A stretch of DNA of 64,000 nucleotides from Planococcus sp. CP5-4_YE (GCF_019042655.1 NZ_JAHPZO010000005.1:1-64000), one strand, 5' to 3'; shown: positions 50,900 to 60,601, counted from the stretch's first letter. Numbers and translations: made by a program. The notes: generated by a model from the letters alone, not told the origin.

Positions 50900-52273
50900 T
50901 TAACGAAGTGATGTTCCGTGAAACCAGCGATGAACTTTTGGAATCCGTCTAACCAGCAGCCAATCCACCAATAAGACGAATACAATCGACAGGCCAACCA
51001 ACGGCATCAGAACACCACCGGCAAACATGATAACGAGCGCTATCCAAGTGGTTTTTTTACTCACAGGCTTTTTAGGGCTGCCCAATCCATCCGGTTTTCG
51101 CTTGCGCCACATCACAAATGAACTCACGACAATTAGGATGATGGCAAGACAGGTTAACAAGCCAAGCAATTGGTTGAACCATCCAAACAAACGCCCTTCG
51201 TGCAGGGCGATGCCCGCGGTTATAAATTTTGCCAACACTCCATAATCGTTGTATCGGACGTCTGACAAAATGGCCCCACTGTACTGATCCACGTGAAGCG
51301 TTGCGCTTTTCCAAGGCGCTGCGTGTGAAGTCGCGATGGTATATACACCTGCTTCCTCCACAGGGAGTGAAATCGTATACGGCTTTTCGATTTCTTCCAT
51401 AGCAGTGATCATTGCCACATCATCCATTGAAATGCTCTGATATCCTCCTCCTGAAACCGGAACGACATCATTTTGAGAAGCCCACGGAACATCTTCCGCT
51501 ACATCACCTGCCCGGACAGCCGATGCTGGTTTTTCCCCAAAGGAATGCGCATACTCTGGATATCCGGTGTTGGTCGAAACCGCCAACCGGTTGATTTGCT
51601 CACCCATTACCCCTGACCAGGGCAATCCTGTCGCGATTAAAATCAGGATCATGATTGAAAACCAAAACGCCGGAACGGCATGCATATCCCGCCAATATAA
51701 TCGTCCTTTTGAACGGAATCGTGGAAGCAAGGTTCCCCATACGCTTTGTTGATTGCGCGGCCACCACAAGTACAGACCCGTTGCAAGCAGGATCAGGGTC
51801 CAGCAGGCAGCCAATTCCACCAGCCTGTTCGCAAATGTTCCCCCGACGATCAATTCACTGTGCAGTTTTTTAAACAGTTCGGTGAATTTTTCACTGGTAA
51901 CCAGTTCCCCTTGAACGGTTCCAGTATAGGAATTTACATACACGGATTTTGCAATGGCGCCGTCCATGACCGTGACTTCTGCCGTCCGGTCTTCTTCTTC
52001 GTAGATTTTCAGCGCGGTCACTACTGCTGACGGATAACGGTCTTGTGCGGCTCCAATAATACTTGAAGAATCGAGAGTTTCCGTTCCGACTTCCTCTACC
52101 TGATACTGATCCTGATAAAGCGCGCCTTCAATTTGGGGTTTGAACAAATAAACTCCCCCACTGAATGCCAAAATGAGTAGAAATGGAGCTGCAAATAAGC
52201 CTGCATAGAAATGCCAGCGCCAAATCGTTTGATACCAAGATCTTGAATTACTTTTCTTTTTCTTATGTTCCAC
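50900..52273 (-). CDS. PepSY-associated membrane protein (PiuB-like)
   Basis: GTG 52273 lies seven bases after gaggag; upstream codons lack spacing. The 457-residue protein has four PepSY_TM helices (about 18-42 with IWRWHFYAGLFAAPFLLI, 145-170, 195-215, 345-368), an extracellular PepSY domain in the first loop (ALKIYEEEDRTAEVTVMDG) and further C-terminal helices. Such proteins are linked to iron or copper transport and ferric-reductase-like functions. Upstream lie SCO and a two-component system on the same strand. Confidence 0.86.
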   Translation of the reverse strand: MEHKKKKSNSRSWYQTIWRWHFYAGLFAAPFLLILAFSGGVYLFKPQIEGALYQDQYQVEEVGTETLDSSSIIGAAQDRYPSAVVTALKIYEEEDRTAEVTVMDGAIAKSVYVNSYTGTVQGELVTSEKFTELFKKLHSELIVGGTFANRLVELAACWTLILLATGLYLWWPRNQQSVWGTLLPRFRSKGRLYWRDMHAVPAFWFSIMILILIATGLPWSGVMGEQINRLAVSTNTGYPEYAHSFGEKPASAVRAGDVAEDVPWASQNDVVPVSGGGYQSISMDDVAMITAMEEIEKPYTISLPVEEAGVYTIATSHAAPWKSATLHVDQYSGAILSDVRYNDYGVLAKFITAGIALHEGRLFGWFNQLLGLLTCLAIILIVVSSFVMWRKRKPDGLGSPKKPVSKKTTWIALVIMFAGGVLMPLVGLSIVFVLLVDWLLVRRIPKVHRWFHGTSLR

Positions 52274-52472
52274 GAAGATTCTCCTCATCATTTGCTCGTT
52301 GGCTTTACTAAAGCACTGCAATCAACTTCCGCCACTTTACAGGCCGCTTTAATAGCTCTCCTTCAAGTCTATAAAGGAATTGTGAGGAAATAATGAAACT
52401 CTTTGATAAAGTTCATAAGATAAGGCAGATTTCTAAAATACAGACACAAAACATTCGTTTCTTTCCAGACTC

Positions 52473-52498
52473 AAAAAAAAACTCCCCGTGGGAGCTTT
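52473..52498 (-). terminator. Rho-independent terminator
   Basis: On the minus strand GCTCCC-acg-GGGAGT followed by eight T residues, just after the SCO gene. Confidence 0.8.
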
Positions 52499-52511
52499 CC
52501 TAAAGTTCGTC

Positions 52512-53087
52512 TTATGGCTGATGACGCTTCACGTCGTCTATGATATTCGGAATCAAATCAGGATCGGTAAAACTATAATCTTCAATCAACATTCCTTCTG
52601 GGTTAATGACAAAAAAACTGACTCCATGCAAAACCTGGTTGGTTTCACTTGGTTTATGCACCAAGGTTTGAAACTCATCCAAGGCAAACTTTTCAATTTC
52701 TTCTTGCGAATAACCTGTCAGCAAATGCCAATTGCTTTGATCTTGCGTAAACCCCTCAATGTATTTCTTAAGGACATCTGGAGAGTCGACTGCCGGATCT
52801 ACACTGAAGGAGACGATTTCCACTTCCAATCCTCGGTCCCCCAGTTCTTCCTGAAGTTCAGCCATGGTAAAAGTCATCGGGGGACATACCGTTTCGCAAT
52901 TCGTGAAAATGAAATCAGCAATCCAAACTTTCCCTTCTAATTGCTTCATGCCGAATGGTTCCTCGTTCTGATCGGTGAATTCAAAGGGTTGAACAACTGG
53001 CCCTTCCTTTTGAAACCACGAGCAGCCTGTTAAGGTTAGAATCAATAGACCCAAAAACAACATTCGAAGCTGTCGCATAGCACTCAT
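52512..53087 (-). CDS. SCO1/SenC-type copper chaperone lipoprotein
   Basis: The 191-residue product has a lipoprotein signal (LTLTGC, Cys22) and a thioredoxin fold with the SCO copper site: FIFTNCETVCPPMT (CxxxC near 64-68) and the ligand histidine in QVLHGVSFFVI near 155. SCO proteins deliver copper to cytochrome oxidase CuA or act in thiol redox control. Its start overlaps the stop of the sensor kinase gene (ATGA), so chaperone and sensor are produced together. Confidence 0.92.
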   Translation of the reverse strand: MSAMRQLRMLFLGLLILTLTGCSWFQKEGPVVQPFEFTDQNEEPFGMKQLEGKVWIADFIFTNCETVCPPMTFTMAELQEELGDRGLEVEIVSFSVDPAVDSPDVLKKYIEGFTQDQSNWHLLTGYSQEEIEKFALDEFQTLVHKPSETNQVLHGVSFFVINPEGMLIEDYSFTDPDLIPNIIDDVKRHQP

Positions 53088-54517
53088 TGTCTCCCTCTTT
53101 CCTCTTTCGCCATTTTCTCATTCTCCAGAGGCAAGATAACTTTAAATGTAATCCGTTCTCCACCGCTATTGATAATTTCCAGTGTTCCATTCTGAAGTTG
53201 TATGATTTCTTTTACAATCGATAGACCAAGCCCTGTTCCGCCTGTGTGGCGTGTACGGGCTTTATCGGTGCGGAAAAAGCGCTGCCCCAGCTGTTTTATC
53301 TCCTGTTCAGATAATGTGGGTCCTTTGTTCGTAATCTCAAAGGACAAACAGCCATCGGTTTCTTTCAATGCGTATTCAATGACACTATCGGCGTATGCAT
53401 ATTTAATGGCGTTATCGATCAAGTTGTAAAAGACTTGCTGAATACGCTTTGGGTCATTGACGATGATTAATTCTTCATCCACTTGGAATTGATAAGCGAT
53501 TCCTTTTTTGAGCGCTAAATGACGAAACAATTCGGCTGTATCGTAAAGAAGCTGGCCGACAGCTATCGGTTCCCGGTGGAAATGATAAAACTCATCCTGT
53601 AAATAAGTTAACTCTGCTAAGTCCGCCAATAGTTTCTTTAGTCGCTTCACTTCCAGTTCAATGGTTTCCAAGTATTTCTTTTCTTCCTCTGCTGAAGTGT
53701 ACAGGCCATTTTTCACGATTTCGGCATACCCCATAATATACGTCAATGGTGTTCTCAATTCGTGAACTACATTGGATAAGAACTCCCTCTTTTGCTCTTC
53801 TTGATGCTGCAAAGCTTCGGTCATCTCGTTAAAAGCCATTGACATTTGGCCAATTTCATCCAATTGCTTGACCGTCAGTCGATTTGTAAAATTCCCTTTC
53901 GAAACTTCCCTGGACATCTCTTGTAAAGAAACCAGTGGTCTAAAAAGCGACTTGCGAATGCGATTGATCAAATAGGCCATCCCTACGAAAAATAGCAGTC
54001 CACCCACCAGTAGTATCGGGATGCTGGTGGTAAATACTTGCGAAAGACCGGCTAAGGGCACATAGATAAAAATGAAGCCAATGGGGGCAGATCCATCGGT
54101 AATTGGATAAATCGCCCCAATTACATCGCGTTCAAAGTGTTCCACGTATCCTTCTTTCATAATTGGCTCTCCATTCATCAGAGCCTCTCGTTCACTTTCT
54201 TCCAGTAAGTTTGTTTTTCCAATTTTGTAAGGAAAGGACGTGTTCAATTCATCCAGCTGATTGACCACAATGACTTCATAATCGGAAACCACGTTATACC
54301 AATGAATCTTTTCAATGATATCTTCCGTCAATTCTCCATAATGGTAGTGCGTAGCTGTCCGTTGTCCCTGCGTTTCAACTGACTCCCTGATTGTATTCAA
54401 ATACAAATCTTTATAGAGAAAGTGGAGAAACCCAAAAGCAAAAAGCATAGAAAAAGCTACACTTCCCATGAGCAGCAATATGTTTTTCTCTCCGAAACTT
54501 AACTTTCTCTTTCTCAA
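53084..54517 (-). CDS. Membrane sensor histidine kinase
   Basis: TTG 54517 follows agaggtg. The 477-residue kinase has membrane segments near 12-33 and 167-187 around an extracellular sensor of about 130 residues, HAMP (FRPLVSLQEMSREVSKG), HisKA (LSNVVHELRTPLTYIMGY near 245) and ATPase domain (NLIDNAIKYA, GGTGLGLSIV). The response regulator gene ends three bases before it, and the SCO gene overlaps its end. The linkage suggests it senses copper, redox state or envelope stress. Confidence 0.92.
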   Translation of the reverse strand: MRKRKLSFGEKNILLLMGSVAFSMLFAFGFLHFLYKDLYLNTIRESVETQGQRTATHYHYGELTEDIIEKIHWYNVVSDYEVIVVNQLDELNTSFPYKIGKTNLLEESEREALMNGEPIMKEGYVEHFERDVIGAIYPITDGSAPIGFIFIYVPLAGLSQVFTTSIPILLVGGLLFFVGMAYLINRIRKSLFRPLVSLQEMSREVSKGNFTNRLTVKQLDEIGQMSMAFNEMTEALQHQEEQKREFLSNVVHELRTPLTYIMGYAEIVKNGLYTSAEEEKKYLETIELEVKRLKKLLADLAELTYLQDEFYHFHREPIAVGQLLYDTAELFRHLALKKGIAYQFQVDEELIIVNDPKRIQQVFYNLIDNAIKYAYADSVIEYALKETDGCLSFEITNKGPTLSEQEIKQLGQRFFRTDKARTRHTGGTGLGLSIVKEIIQLQNGTLEIINSGGERITFKVILPLENEKMAKEERGRQ

Positions 54518-54520
54518 TTG

Positions 54521-55195
54521 TTACACCTCTAGTTTGTAGCCGACTCCCCAAACGGTTTTTACGGCATCCCCATTATTTCCTAATTTCAGACGCAAAGTTT
54601 TGATGTGGGTATCTACGGTTCTTTCTGTGCCCTCGTAATCCATTCCCCACACCGTCTCTAGTAAAATTCTTCGTGAAAGCACATTTTTAGGGTGTTGTAC
54701 CAGCACAGCGAGTAGTTGAAACTCCTTCATCGTAAGGGAAATTTCGTTGTCCCCTGCAAAGGCCCGATGATTTTTTTGATCGATTGAAAACACGCCAGCT
54801 TGCAGCAAGTTTGTTTTTCGCCGCTTTGGATCCGTTCTTCTTAACACCGTTTCAATACGGGCGATCAATTCGGCTGAGTGGAACGGCTTCGCTATATAAT
54901 CATCTGCCCCAAGCTTTAACCCTTTTACTTTATCCCATTCTTCTCCCTTAGCTGATAAGACGATGACAGGTACATCACGGGTTTTTCTTACTTCTTCTAT
55001 TAATTCATAGCCATTCATAAAAGGCATCATAACATCTGCAAGGATAAGATCCGGCGCATTCTTTTCAAGTAGCATCAGCGCTTCTGCGCCGTTGGAGGCT
55101 TCGAGCACCTGGTAACCTTCTGCAACTAAAAAAGAACGAATCAGTGTTCTCATGTCTTGTTCATCATCTACTATTAATAGTTTGTATATATTCAT
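54521..55195 (-). CDS. OmpR/PhoB-family response regulator
   Basis: The 224-residue protein has a receiver with Asp10-Asp11, phospho-acceptor Asp54 (LILADVMMPFMNG), VLSAKG and DYIAKPFHS, then a winged helix ending GTERTVDTHIKTLRLKLG and VWGVGYKLEV. ATG 55195 follows aggag. It is the first gene of the RR-kinase-SCO operon and probably controls it and the neighbouring surface genes; no direct-repeat operator could be identified with confidence. Confidence 0.93.
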   Translation of the reverse strand: MNIYKLLIVDDEQDMRTLIRSFLVAEGYQVLEASNGAEALMLLEKNAPDLILADVMMPFMNGYELIEEVRKTRDVPVIVLSAKGEEWDKVKGLKLGADDYIAKPFHSAELIARIETVLRRTDPKRRKTNLLQAGVFSIDQKNHRAFAGDNEISLTMKEFQLLAVLVQHPKNVLSRRILLETVWGMDYEGTERTVDTHIKTLRLKLGNNGDAVKTVWGVGYKLEV

Positions 55196-55394
55196 GTCTT
55201 CTCCTCACTTCTTCTCACCCTTATCATAACAAAAGCTTGTGAAGAAATTATGAGGTATATATTGAAGAAAAAGAAACTTTGTAGATGTAGCTAATCTTTT
55301 TTAATTGAAAATCTCTTTGGTATTGCACATTTTCAAAAAGAGTCATGGGCTATTGCCTATAATTACAAACCAGTCATATAAGTTCACATTTATA

Positions 55395-55480
55395 AAAAAA
55401 AACAGAGAGTCGATGGCTGATTAAAGCGCATTTTCTCTCCCTTTATTTTGGGCAGTTACCGATAAGGGGTCATATGTTAA
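55395..55480 (-). repeat. Dispersed repeat E, partial copy
   Basis: AGTTACCGATAAGGGGTCATATG, given here in two overlapping parts (ACCGATAAGGGGTC and GGGGTCATATGTTAACC), matches 60945-60965 (TCCGATAAGGTGTCATATG). It lies between the response regulator and the DsbB-type gene. The rest of the 310-base gap holds no supported gene. Confidence 0.55.
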
Positions 55481-55506
55481 CCAAACTGGTACCCATTACT
55501 CATTGC

Positions 55507-55950
55507 TTAGTTGCTTTTATTTTTGACCAGTAAGATGATCATTGCTGCTGCAATCAAGGTGAACGCAACGAGCGCCAAGAAGGGAATCGTCACAAACCCC
55601 AGCCAGTTAATATACTCGGAACTGCAGGGAACACCGTTGACACAAGGTTTGAATCCTCCGAATCCGGGCACTTTCTGTTCCAGGTAATGGAGAATCGAAA
55701 TGGTCCCCCCAATTAGTGACAGGGGCAAAACATAGATGAATGCCTTTACGTCATTTCGAAAGGTCGCAATCCCTAAAATCGAAACCAGCGGATACATGGC
55801 AATCCGTTGATACCAACAAAGCTCACAAGGAATGAATTCTTTAATTTCACTGAAATACAAGCTGCCGAGTGTCGCAGCCAATGACACGAACCAGGCACTG
55901 TATAACAACACACCTCTGTTATCTGATTCTGTTTTTCTGTTTTCCATCAT
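55507..55950 (-). CDS. bdbC: DsbB-type disulfide oxidoreductase (BdbC-like)
   Basis: The 147-residue protein has four membrane helices and both cysteine pairs of DsbB-like enzymes: ECELCWYQRIAMYP (CxxC, near 38) and GGFKPCVNGVPCSSEYINW near 99-117. It reoxidises its DsbA-type partner and passes electrons to quinone. Its start overlaps the stop of the DsbA-type gene by four bases, so the two are coupled. In this neighbourhood it may serve SCO or surface metalloproteins. Confidence 0.92.
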   Translation of the reverse strand: MMENRKTESDNRGVLLYSAWFVSLAATLGSLYFSEIKEFIPCELCWYQRIAMYPLVSILGIATFRNDVKAFIYVLPLSLIGGTISILHYLEQKVPGFGGFKPCVNGVPCSSEYINWLGFVTIPFLALVAFTLIAAAMIILLVKNKSN

Positions 55951-56633
55951 TCTTCACCTGTCAGTTCCTGTTCAATCAACGCTTTGATCGCTTCATAATC
56001 GAATGGGTCGTCCAATGTTGTGCCGTTCACCACGATCGTCGGGGTTTGCGCTACTTCAGCTTCTTCGACCAGCACTTCATCGATCTCCACTTGCTCCATT
56101 GTCGCTTGCTGTTCCATGTCGGCCTCCAGCTGCGCCTGGTCGATCGAAGGGAAATCGTTTGCTATTTCCAGCATTTTTTCTGGCGTTACCCAAAGTGCGT
56201 CGTGGTTCTGTGCCGGTTGCTCTGCATACAAAGCTTTATGGAACTCCCAATAGACATCAGGGCTTTGTTGATAAACGGATTCTGCAGCTATTGATGCCAA
56301 AGTGGATTCTTCCCCGTGGAAAAGGACGTTGATATAGGAGAACTTCACATCTCCTGTCTCTACATAGTCTTCAACCAATTGGGGGTAAATCATTTCTCCC
56401 CACGCCTTGCAGGACGGACATTTGAAATCCCCGAATTCAACAACCGTCACAGGAGCTTCTTCATCGCCTATTGTCGGCTGTCCGCTGATATCCATTTGCG
56501 CTGTTTCCGCTGGCTGTGTTTCGGGCTGATTCGTCAAAATCACGATTGCGGCCAGGACCACAACGCCCAATAGTGTCAGGAGAACCGCTAGTTTCATGCC
56601 GGATGGCTTCGTTGTTTTCTTGTCATTATTCAT
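55947..56633 (-). CDS. bdbD: DsbA-type thiol-disulfide oxidoreductase (BdbD-like)
   Basis: The 228-residue protein has an N-terminal membrane anchor (about 14-33) and a thioredoxin fold with inserted helices: VVEFGDFKCPSCKAWGEM (CPSC near 73-76) and the cis-Pro loop QTPTIVVNGT near 195-204. It introduces disulfides into exported proteins and is reoxidised by the DsbB-type protein encoded downstream. gaggg precedes ATG 56633. Confidence 0.92.
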   Translation of the reverse strand: MNNDKKTTKPSGMKLAVLLTLLGVVVLAAIVILTNQPETQPAETAQMDISGQPTIGDEEAPVTVVEFGDFKCPSCKAWGEMIYPQLVEDYVETGDVKFSYINVLFHGEESTLASIAAESVYQQSPDVYWEFHKALYAEQPAQNHDALWVTPEKMLEIANDFPSIDQAQLEADMEQQATMEQVEIDEVLVEEAEVAQTPTIVVNGTTLDDPFDYEAIKALIEQELTGEE

Positions 56634-56733
56634 CGTAACCCTCTTTTCTGTATTGTTTAGAATGCCGGTTGTGCTACTGCTTAAACTAAACGTACCACCA
56701 TTAAATCATATTGACAGTCTGCCCCACTCTCTA

Positions 56734-57345
56734 TTAAAAGAAGGAGACGATTTTTTGAATCGTGTTGTTTTTGTAGATAATGAATAAGCCAAGGCCGATA
56801 TAAATGATGGCCATGATCCATCTGCTGTATTTTTCAATGACTTCTCCGATACCCGGGATATGAACGATCTTTTGTGCGGTAAAGGCCATTAAGTAAATCA
56901 GGATCAGAAACACAATTAAAGTGATAACCAGTTCATCTGTATCTAAAGTCAAAAAGTATGGAACGAACAAACCGATATTATCCGCCCCGCAACTGCCTAT
57001 AGTAACGAGCGCCACCGTTTTTACTAATTTGCTCAAACCGTGTTTACTTAACCGGTCTTCTACATATTCTTCGTCAGAATCACCGCTTATGGCGACTTTC
57101 AATCCAAAATAAATAGGTATCAGACCGAGCAGTCCCAATATCCATTTCTCAGGGACGAAGTTCAGAACGTAAGCCAAAAACAAACTGACAACGATTAACG
57201 TCAAAGACCCTACATATTGGCCAATATAGATGTTCCTCGCTTGTTTTCGCGTCTCGGCTCTTGCGAAAAAGATCAGCAGTATGGCAATCAAGTCCACTGC
57301 AGTCGCCAAATACAAAACAAATGATGTAGCAATTACCTGAAACAT
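56734..57345 (-). CDS. cadD: CadD-type cadmium resistance transporter
   Basis: The 203-residue protein has about six membrane helices and the CadD-family features ATAVDLIAILLIFFARA near 15-31 and GSCGADNIGLFVPYFLTLD near 117-135, with a charged central loop (SGDSDEEYVEDRLSKHG). CadD proteins give moderate cadmium resistance in staphylococci and may export or bind the ion. agaggtg precedes ATG 57345. It is divergent from cadC, whose regulator may control both. Confidence 0.9.
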   Translation of the reverse strand: MFQVIATSFVLYLATAVDLIAILLIFFARAETRKQARNIYIGQYVGSLTLIVVSLFLAYVLNFVPEKWILGLLGLIPIYFGLKVAISGDSDEEYVEDRLSKHGLSKLVKTVALVTIGSCGADNIGLFVPYFLTLDTDELVITLIVFLILIYLMAFTAQKIVHIPGIGEVIEKYSRWIMAIIYIGLGLFIIYKNNTIQKIVSFF

Positions 57346-57554
57346 AACAGCACCTCTTATTTACATATATTGATTCACTGATTGAAGAAAAATTGCTTCT
57401 TTATGAATGGGCCTTAATTGGGAGTCAGTTAGTGGACACCAAATTAAACGTTCACTTTTTCGTTCATTTCCATCAGATGTTTTATATCCTTTTTTCAGGC
57501 TCTTCTATTTTAACAGCCAGGCTCTTCATTCATATACTCATTTGATTATTGGAA

Positions 57555-57583
57555 TTGACAACTTTTTAATTCCTCCCTACACT
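57555..57583 (+). promoter_or_regulatory. cadC promoter
   Basis: TTGACA (57555-57560), 17 bases, TACACT (57578-57583): a sigma-A promoter 35 bases upstream of cadC. Confidence 0.75.
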
Positions 57584-57617
57584 AATCATAAGCAACAAAT
57601 CATAAAGGGGTGAAACC

Positions 57618-57989
57618 ATGGTGAAAATTGAGGCCACTAAAAAGACAGATACCTGCCAGACATTTTGTTACGATGAAGAAGTGGTGGAAAGAATCCAACC
57701 AAAGCTTGAAAACGTCGACGGGGTCGAGTTGCTCTTTAAAGCATTGTCCGACGCCACCCGCTTGAAAGTAGCCTATGCTTTAAGTTTGGAAAAAGAACTT
57801 TGCGTATGTGATGTTGCCAATATTTTAAATACCACTACAGCTACTGCTTCCCATCACTTGCGTTATTTGCGAAATATGGGGTTAGTAAAATATGATAAAA
57901 GAGGCAAATTGGTCTTTTATTCCCTGCCGGATAATCACATCCGCAGCCTGGTACAATTAGCTGCAGGACACAATATAGCGTCTCATTAA
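57618..57989 (+). CDS. cadC: CadC-type ArsR-family metal repressor
   Basis: The 123-residue protein has the N-terminal metal-site cysteine (CQTFCYDEE near 13-21), the paired cysteines ELCVCDVANIL near 56-66, the recognition helix TTTATASHHLRYLRNMGL and a C-terminal helix with a histidine/aspartate pattern (PDNHIRSLVQLAAGHNIASH). This is the SmtB/CadC set that binds Cd, Pb and Zn and releases DNA. Its ATG follows aaaggggtg. It is convergent with cadA rather than in one operon. Confidence 0.93.
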   Translation: MVKIEATKKTDTCQTFCYDEEVVERIQPKLENVDGVELLFKALSDATRLKVAYALSLEKELCVCDVANILNTTTATASHHLRYLRNMGLVKYDKRGKLVFYSLPDNHIRSLVQLAAGHNIASH

Positions 57990-58027
57990 AATGAAGTCTG
58001 CGTTTTGTTAACGCACCTTCATCCCGA

Positions 58028-58064
58028 GAAAAAAGCCTTTTCAAGTTGAGAAAAGGCTTTTTTG
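58028..58064. terminator. Bidirectional terminator between cadC and cadA
   Basis: AAAAAAGCCTTTTC-aagtt-GAGAAAAGGCTTTTTT gives a 13-bp stem with A/T tracts on both sides, serving both convergent genes. Confidence 0.9.
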
Positions 58065-58126
58065 CTGTTAATTTTGTCCGTTGCATCTCTCCGTGGCCAG
58101 CAGTTGCATATTGAATTGATCCACAA

Positions 58127-60601
58127 TTATTTTTGTCTGAGCAGCCGCATGCTATTGAGTATGACCAGCAGGGCAGCTCCGGTATCGGCCAACACAGCCA
58201 TCCACAACGTCAAAAGTCCCGGGAAGATCAAGAGCAAGGCAGCCACTTTTGTCAGCAGCGAAAACCAAACATTCTGTTTGATGATGGTCAAGGCTTTTCT
58301 GCTTAAGCGGATCGTGTGCGGAAGTTTCTCCAAATTATCGGCCATCAACACAATATCCGCAGTTTCCATGGCCGTATCCGTCCCTGCGCCGCCCATGGCA
58401 ATTCCGAGGTCAGCCGTTGCCAGTGCCGGAGCGTCATTGATGCCATCGCCAATCATCGCCACCTTTTTGCCTTCTTGCTGCAGCTTCTTAACGGCTGTCA
58501 CTTTGTCTTCAGGAAGCAATTCAGCAAAGTAACGGTCGACACCGGTTTGGGCGCCGATTTTTTTCGCCGTCCCATTATTGTCGCCCGTCAGCATGACCAT
58601 TTCTTCCATGCCGACGTCTTTCAGCTGCTGGATGGCTGAAACGGTAATGCTGCGGATTGGATCAGCTACGCCAATCATCCCTAAAACTTCTGTACGGGTG
58701 CCGATGACAATTAACGTGTGTCCTTCATCTTGTAAGGTCTGTACGTGATCTTCAACGGCAGACAAGGACACGTCCATTTCCTGATATAGCTTCGGGTTGC
58801 CGGCGAAATAGTCGACTCCGTCGATGGTCGCCTGTGCGCCCTTCCCGGGAATGGCTTTGAACGAATCGCCGGTTTTCACCGAGATGTTCTGTTCAGATGC
58901 ATAAGAAATAATGGCTTTGGCAATCGGATGAACAGAATGCTCTTCAATGGTACGGGCAATGCTGATCAGTTCCTCTTCGCTTCCATCTACTGTCACTACT
59001 TCCGAAACTTTCGGTTTGCCTTCTGTTAAGGTACCGGTTTTATCAAAAGCAATGGCGTTAATGGCTCCTGCTTTCTCCAAGAACGTTCCGCCCTTGATCA
59101 ATACGCCGTTTTTAGCCGCGTTCCCGATAGCCGATACAATGGCAACAGGAGTCGAAATAACCAGTGCACAAGGACAAGCCACCACTAATAAAGCGAGCCC
59201 TTTATAAAGCCATTCTTCCCACGTGCCGAAACCTGTGAGAGGTGGCGCCACCATAACGAGCAACGCCAGCGTAAAAACGATCGGTGTATAAACGCGTGCA
59301 AAACGGTCAACAAAGGCTTGTGTTGGTGCTTTCTGTTCTTGTGCTTCCTCTACAAGGTGAATGATTTTGGCAATCGTCGTATCTTCCACCAGTTTGGTCA
59401 CCCGAATTTCCAGGGAACCACTTTCATTGATTGTTCCAGCATAGACCGAATCGTCTTTTTCTTTATCGACCGGCAGCGATTCACCGGTAATCGGGGCCTG
59501 ATTGACGCTTGACGCGCCGGAAAGGATCTCTCCATCAAGCGGAATCTTCTCACCCGGCTTGACCACGATGGCGTCCCCCACCGCCACTTCTTCAACCGGT
59601 TTGACAATCAGCTGGCTTCCCACTTTTACTAGAGCTTCGGAAGGTGCCAGATTGATCAATCCCCGGATGGATTCTCTTGTGCGTTCAATCGAACGATTCT
59701 GGAGGGCGTTGCCCAAAGCGAATAGCCAAACGACCGTGGCGCCTTCGAACCATTCGCCGATTAGGGCTGCGCCAATTGCTGCGGAAACCATGAGCACGTT
59801 CATATCCAGCGACTTGCTTTTCACTGCATAATAAGCGCTTCTCGCAGGCTTGTAGCCTCCAATGACTATAGTCAGCGCATATAAAATAGTGACCAGCACG
59901 TCAGGAAGGCCAGCGAAAGAGCCGAAAAATCCAGTAGCTAAAAACAAACCGGCCACGCTCGAAGCTGTGATTCTTTTTTGCGTTTTTTCCTCGATTTTTT
60001 TATCTTTTGAAATCAGCGATGCCTGAAAACCGGCTCTCTCCACTTCCTGGATGATTTCTTTATCCTCGGCAGTGTGTAGAATTTGCATTTTTCCGGTAGA
60101 AAAATTCACTTTCACGTGTTCGACAGACGGGTTTTTTGACAGATGCTTTTCAATTGTTGCAGCACAAGACCCGCAGTCCATTCCATCTACCCGGTATACC
60201 TGTCCATCTTTTTTCGTTTCAATGGCGTCTGCCTCAAAACCCAGCTTTTTCACTTGTATCGGAATTTGATCGATCACTGAGGAATCACTGACATCCACCC
60301 TCAATTTTCCGGCGCTGTAATTCACATTCACCGATTCAATTCCTTTTACAGTATGTAGGTTCTTCTCAATAGTGGCCGCACAAGACGGGCAATCCATTCC
60401 ACGAATTTGATAGGTGAAGGAATCGAGAGTTTGTCCAGCCATTTTTTGTTCTTCAGCATTCATGATTGCGTCATTGGAACTGCCCTTATCGGTTCCACAA
60501 CATGAAGACGTTTTCTCTGGAATTTCTTCTGTTTGGTTTGTACTTGTACAGGAAGGACCTGTGCAGCAGCTTGTTTCTGTTTGTTTTTCTGAAACTTTCA
60601 T
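58127..60601 (-). CDS. cadA: CadA-type Cd/Zn/Pb P1B-ATPase
   Basis: The 824-residue pump has a Cys-rich N-terminus (SCCTGPSC and SCCGTD), two heavy-metal domains with MDCPSCAAT (near 69) and MDCGSCAAT (near 141), six to eight membrane helices with the ion-site CPC in VVACPCALVIST, the phosphorylation site DKTGTLTEG, TGDN and GDGINDAPALATADLG. It exports Cd2+, Zn2+ or Pb2+ at the cost of ATP. A doubled HMA domain is longer than the classic plasmid pI258 type. A sigma-A promoter and candidate CadC operator precede it. Confidence 0.94.
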   Translation of the reverse strand: MKVSEKQTETSCCTGPSCTSTNQTEEIPEKTSSCCGTDKGSSNDAIMNAEEQKMAGQTLDSFTYQIRGMDCPSCAATIEKNLHTVKGIESVNVNYSAGKLRVDVSDSSVIDQIPIQVKKLGFEADAIETKKDGQVYRVDGMDCGSCAATIEKHLSKNPSVEHVKVNFSTGKMQILHTAEDKEIIQEVERAGFQASLISKDKKIEEKTQKRITASSVAGLFLATGFFGSFAGLPDVLVTILYALTIVIGGYKPARSAYYAVKSKSLDMNVLMVSAAIGAALIGEWFEGATVVWLFALGNALQNRSIERTRESIRGLINLAPSEALVKVGSQLIVKPVEEVAVGDAIVVKPGEKIPLDGEILSGASSVNQAPITGESLPVDKEKDDSVYAGTINESGSLEIRVTKLVEDTTIAKIIHLVEEAQEQKAPTQAFVDRFARVYTPIVFTLALLVMVAPPLTGFGTWEEWLYKGLALLVVACPCALVISTPVAIVSAIGNAAKNGVLIKGGTFLEKAGAINAIAFDKTGTLTEGKPKVSEVVTVDGSEEELISIARTIEEHSVHPIAKAIISYASEQNISVKTGDSFKAIPGKGAQATIDGVDYFAGNPKLYQEMDVSLSAVEDHVQTLQDEGHTLIVIGTRTEVLGMIGVADPIRSITVSAIQQLKDVGMEEMVMLTGDNNGTAKKIGAQTGVDRYFAELLPEDKVTAVKKLQQEGKKVAMIGDGINDAPALATADLGIAMGGAGTDTAMETADIVLMADNLEKLPHTIRLSRKALTIIKQNVWFSLLTKVAALLLIFPGLLTLWMAVLADTGAALLVILNSMRLLRQK

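Noticed and set aside
55869-56573. Plus-strand frames opposite the DsbA/DsbB-type genes
   Set aside because: They are antisense shadows; the minus-strand genes have complete domains and overlapping starts.
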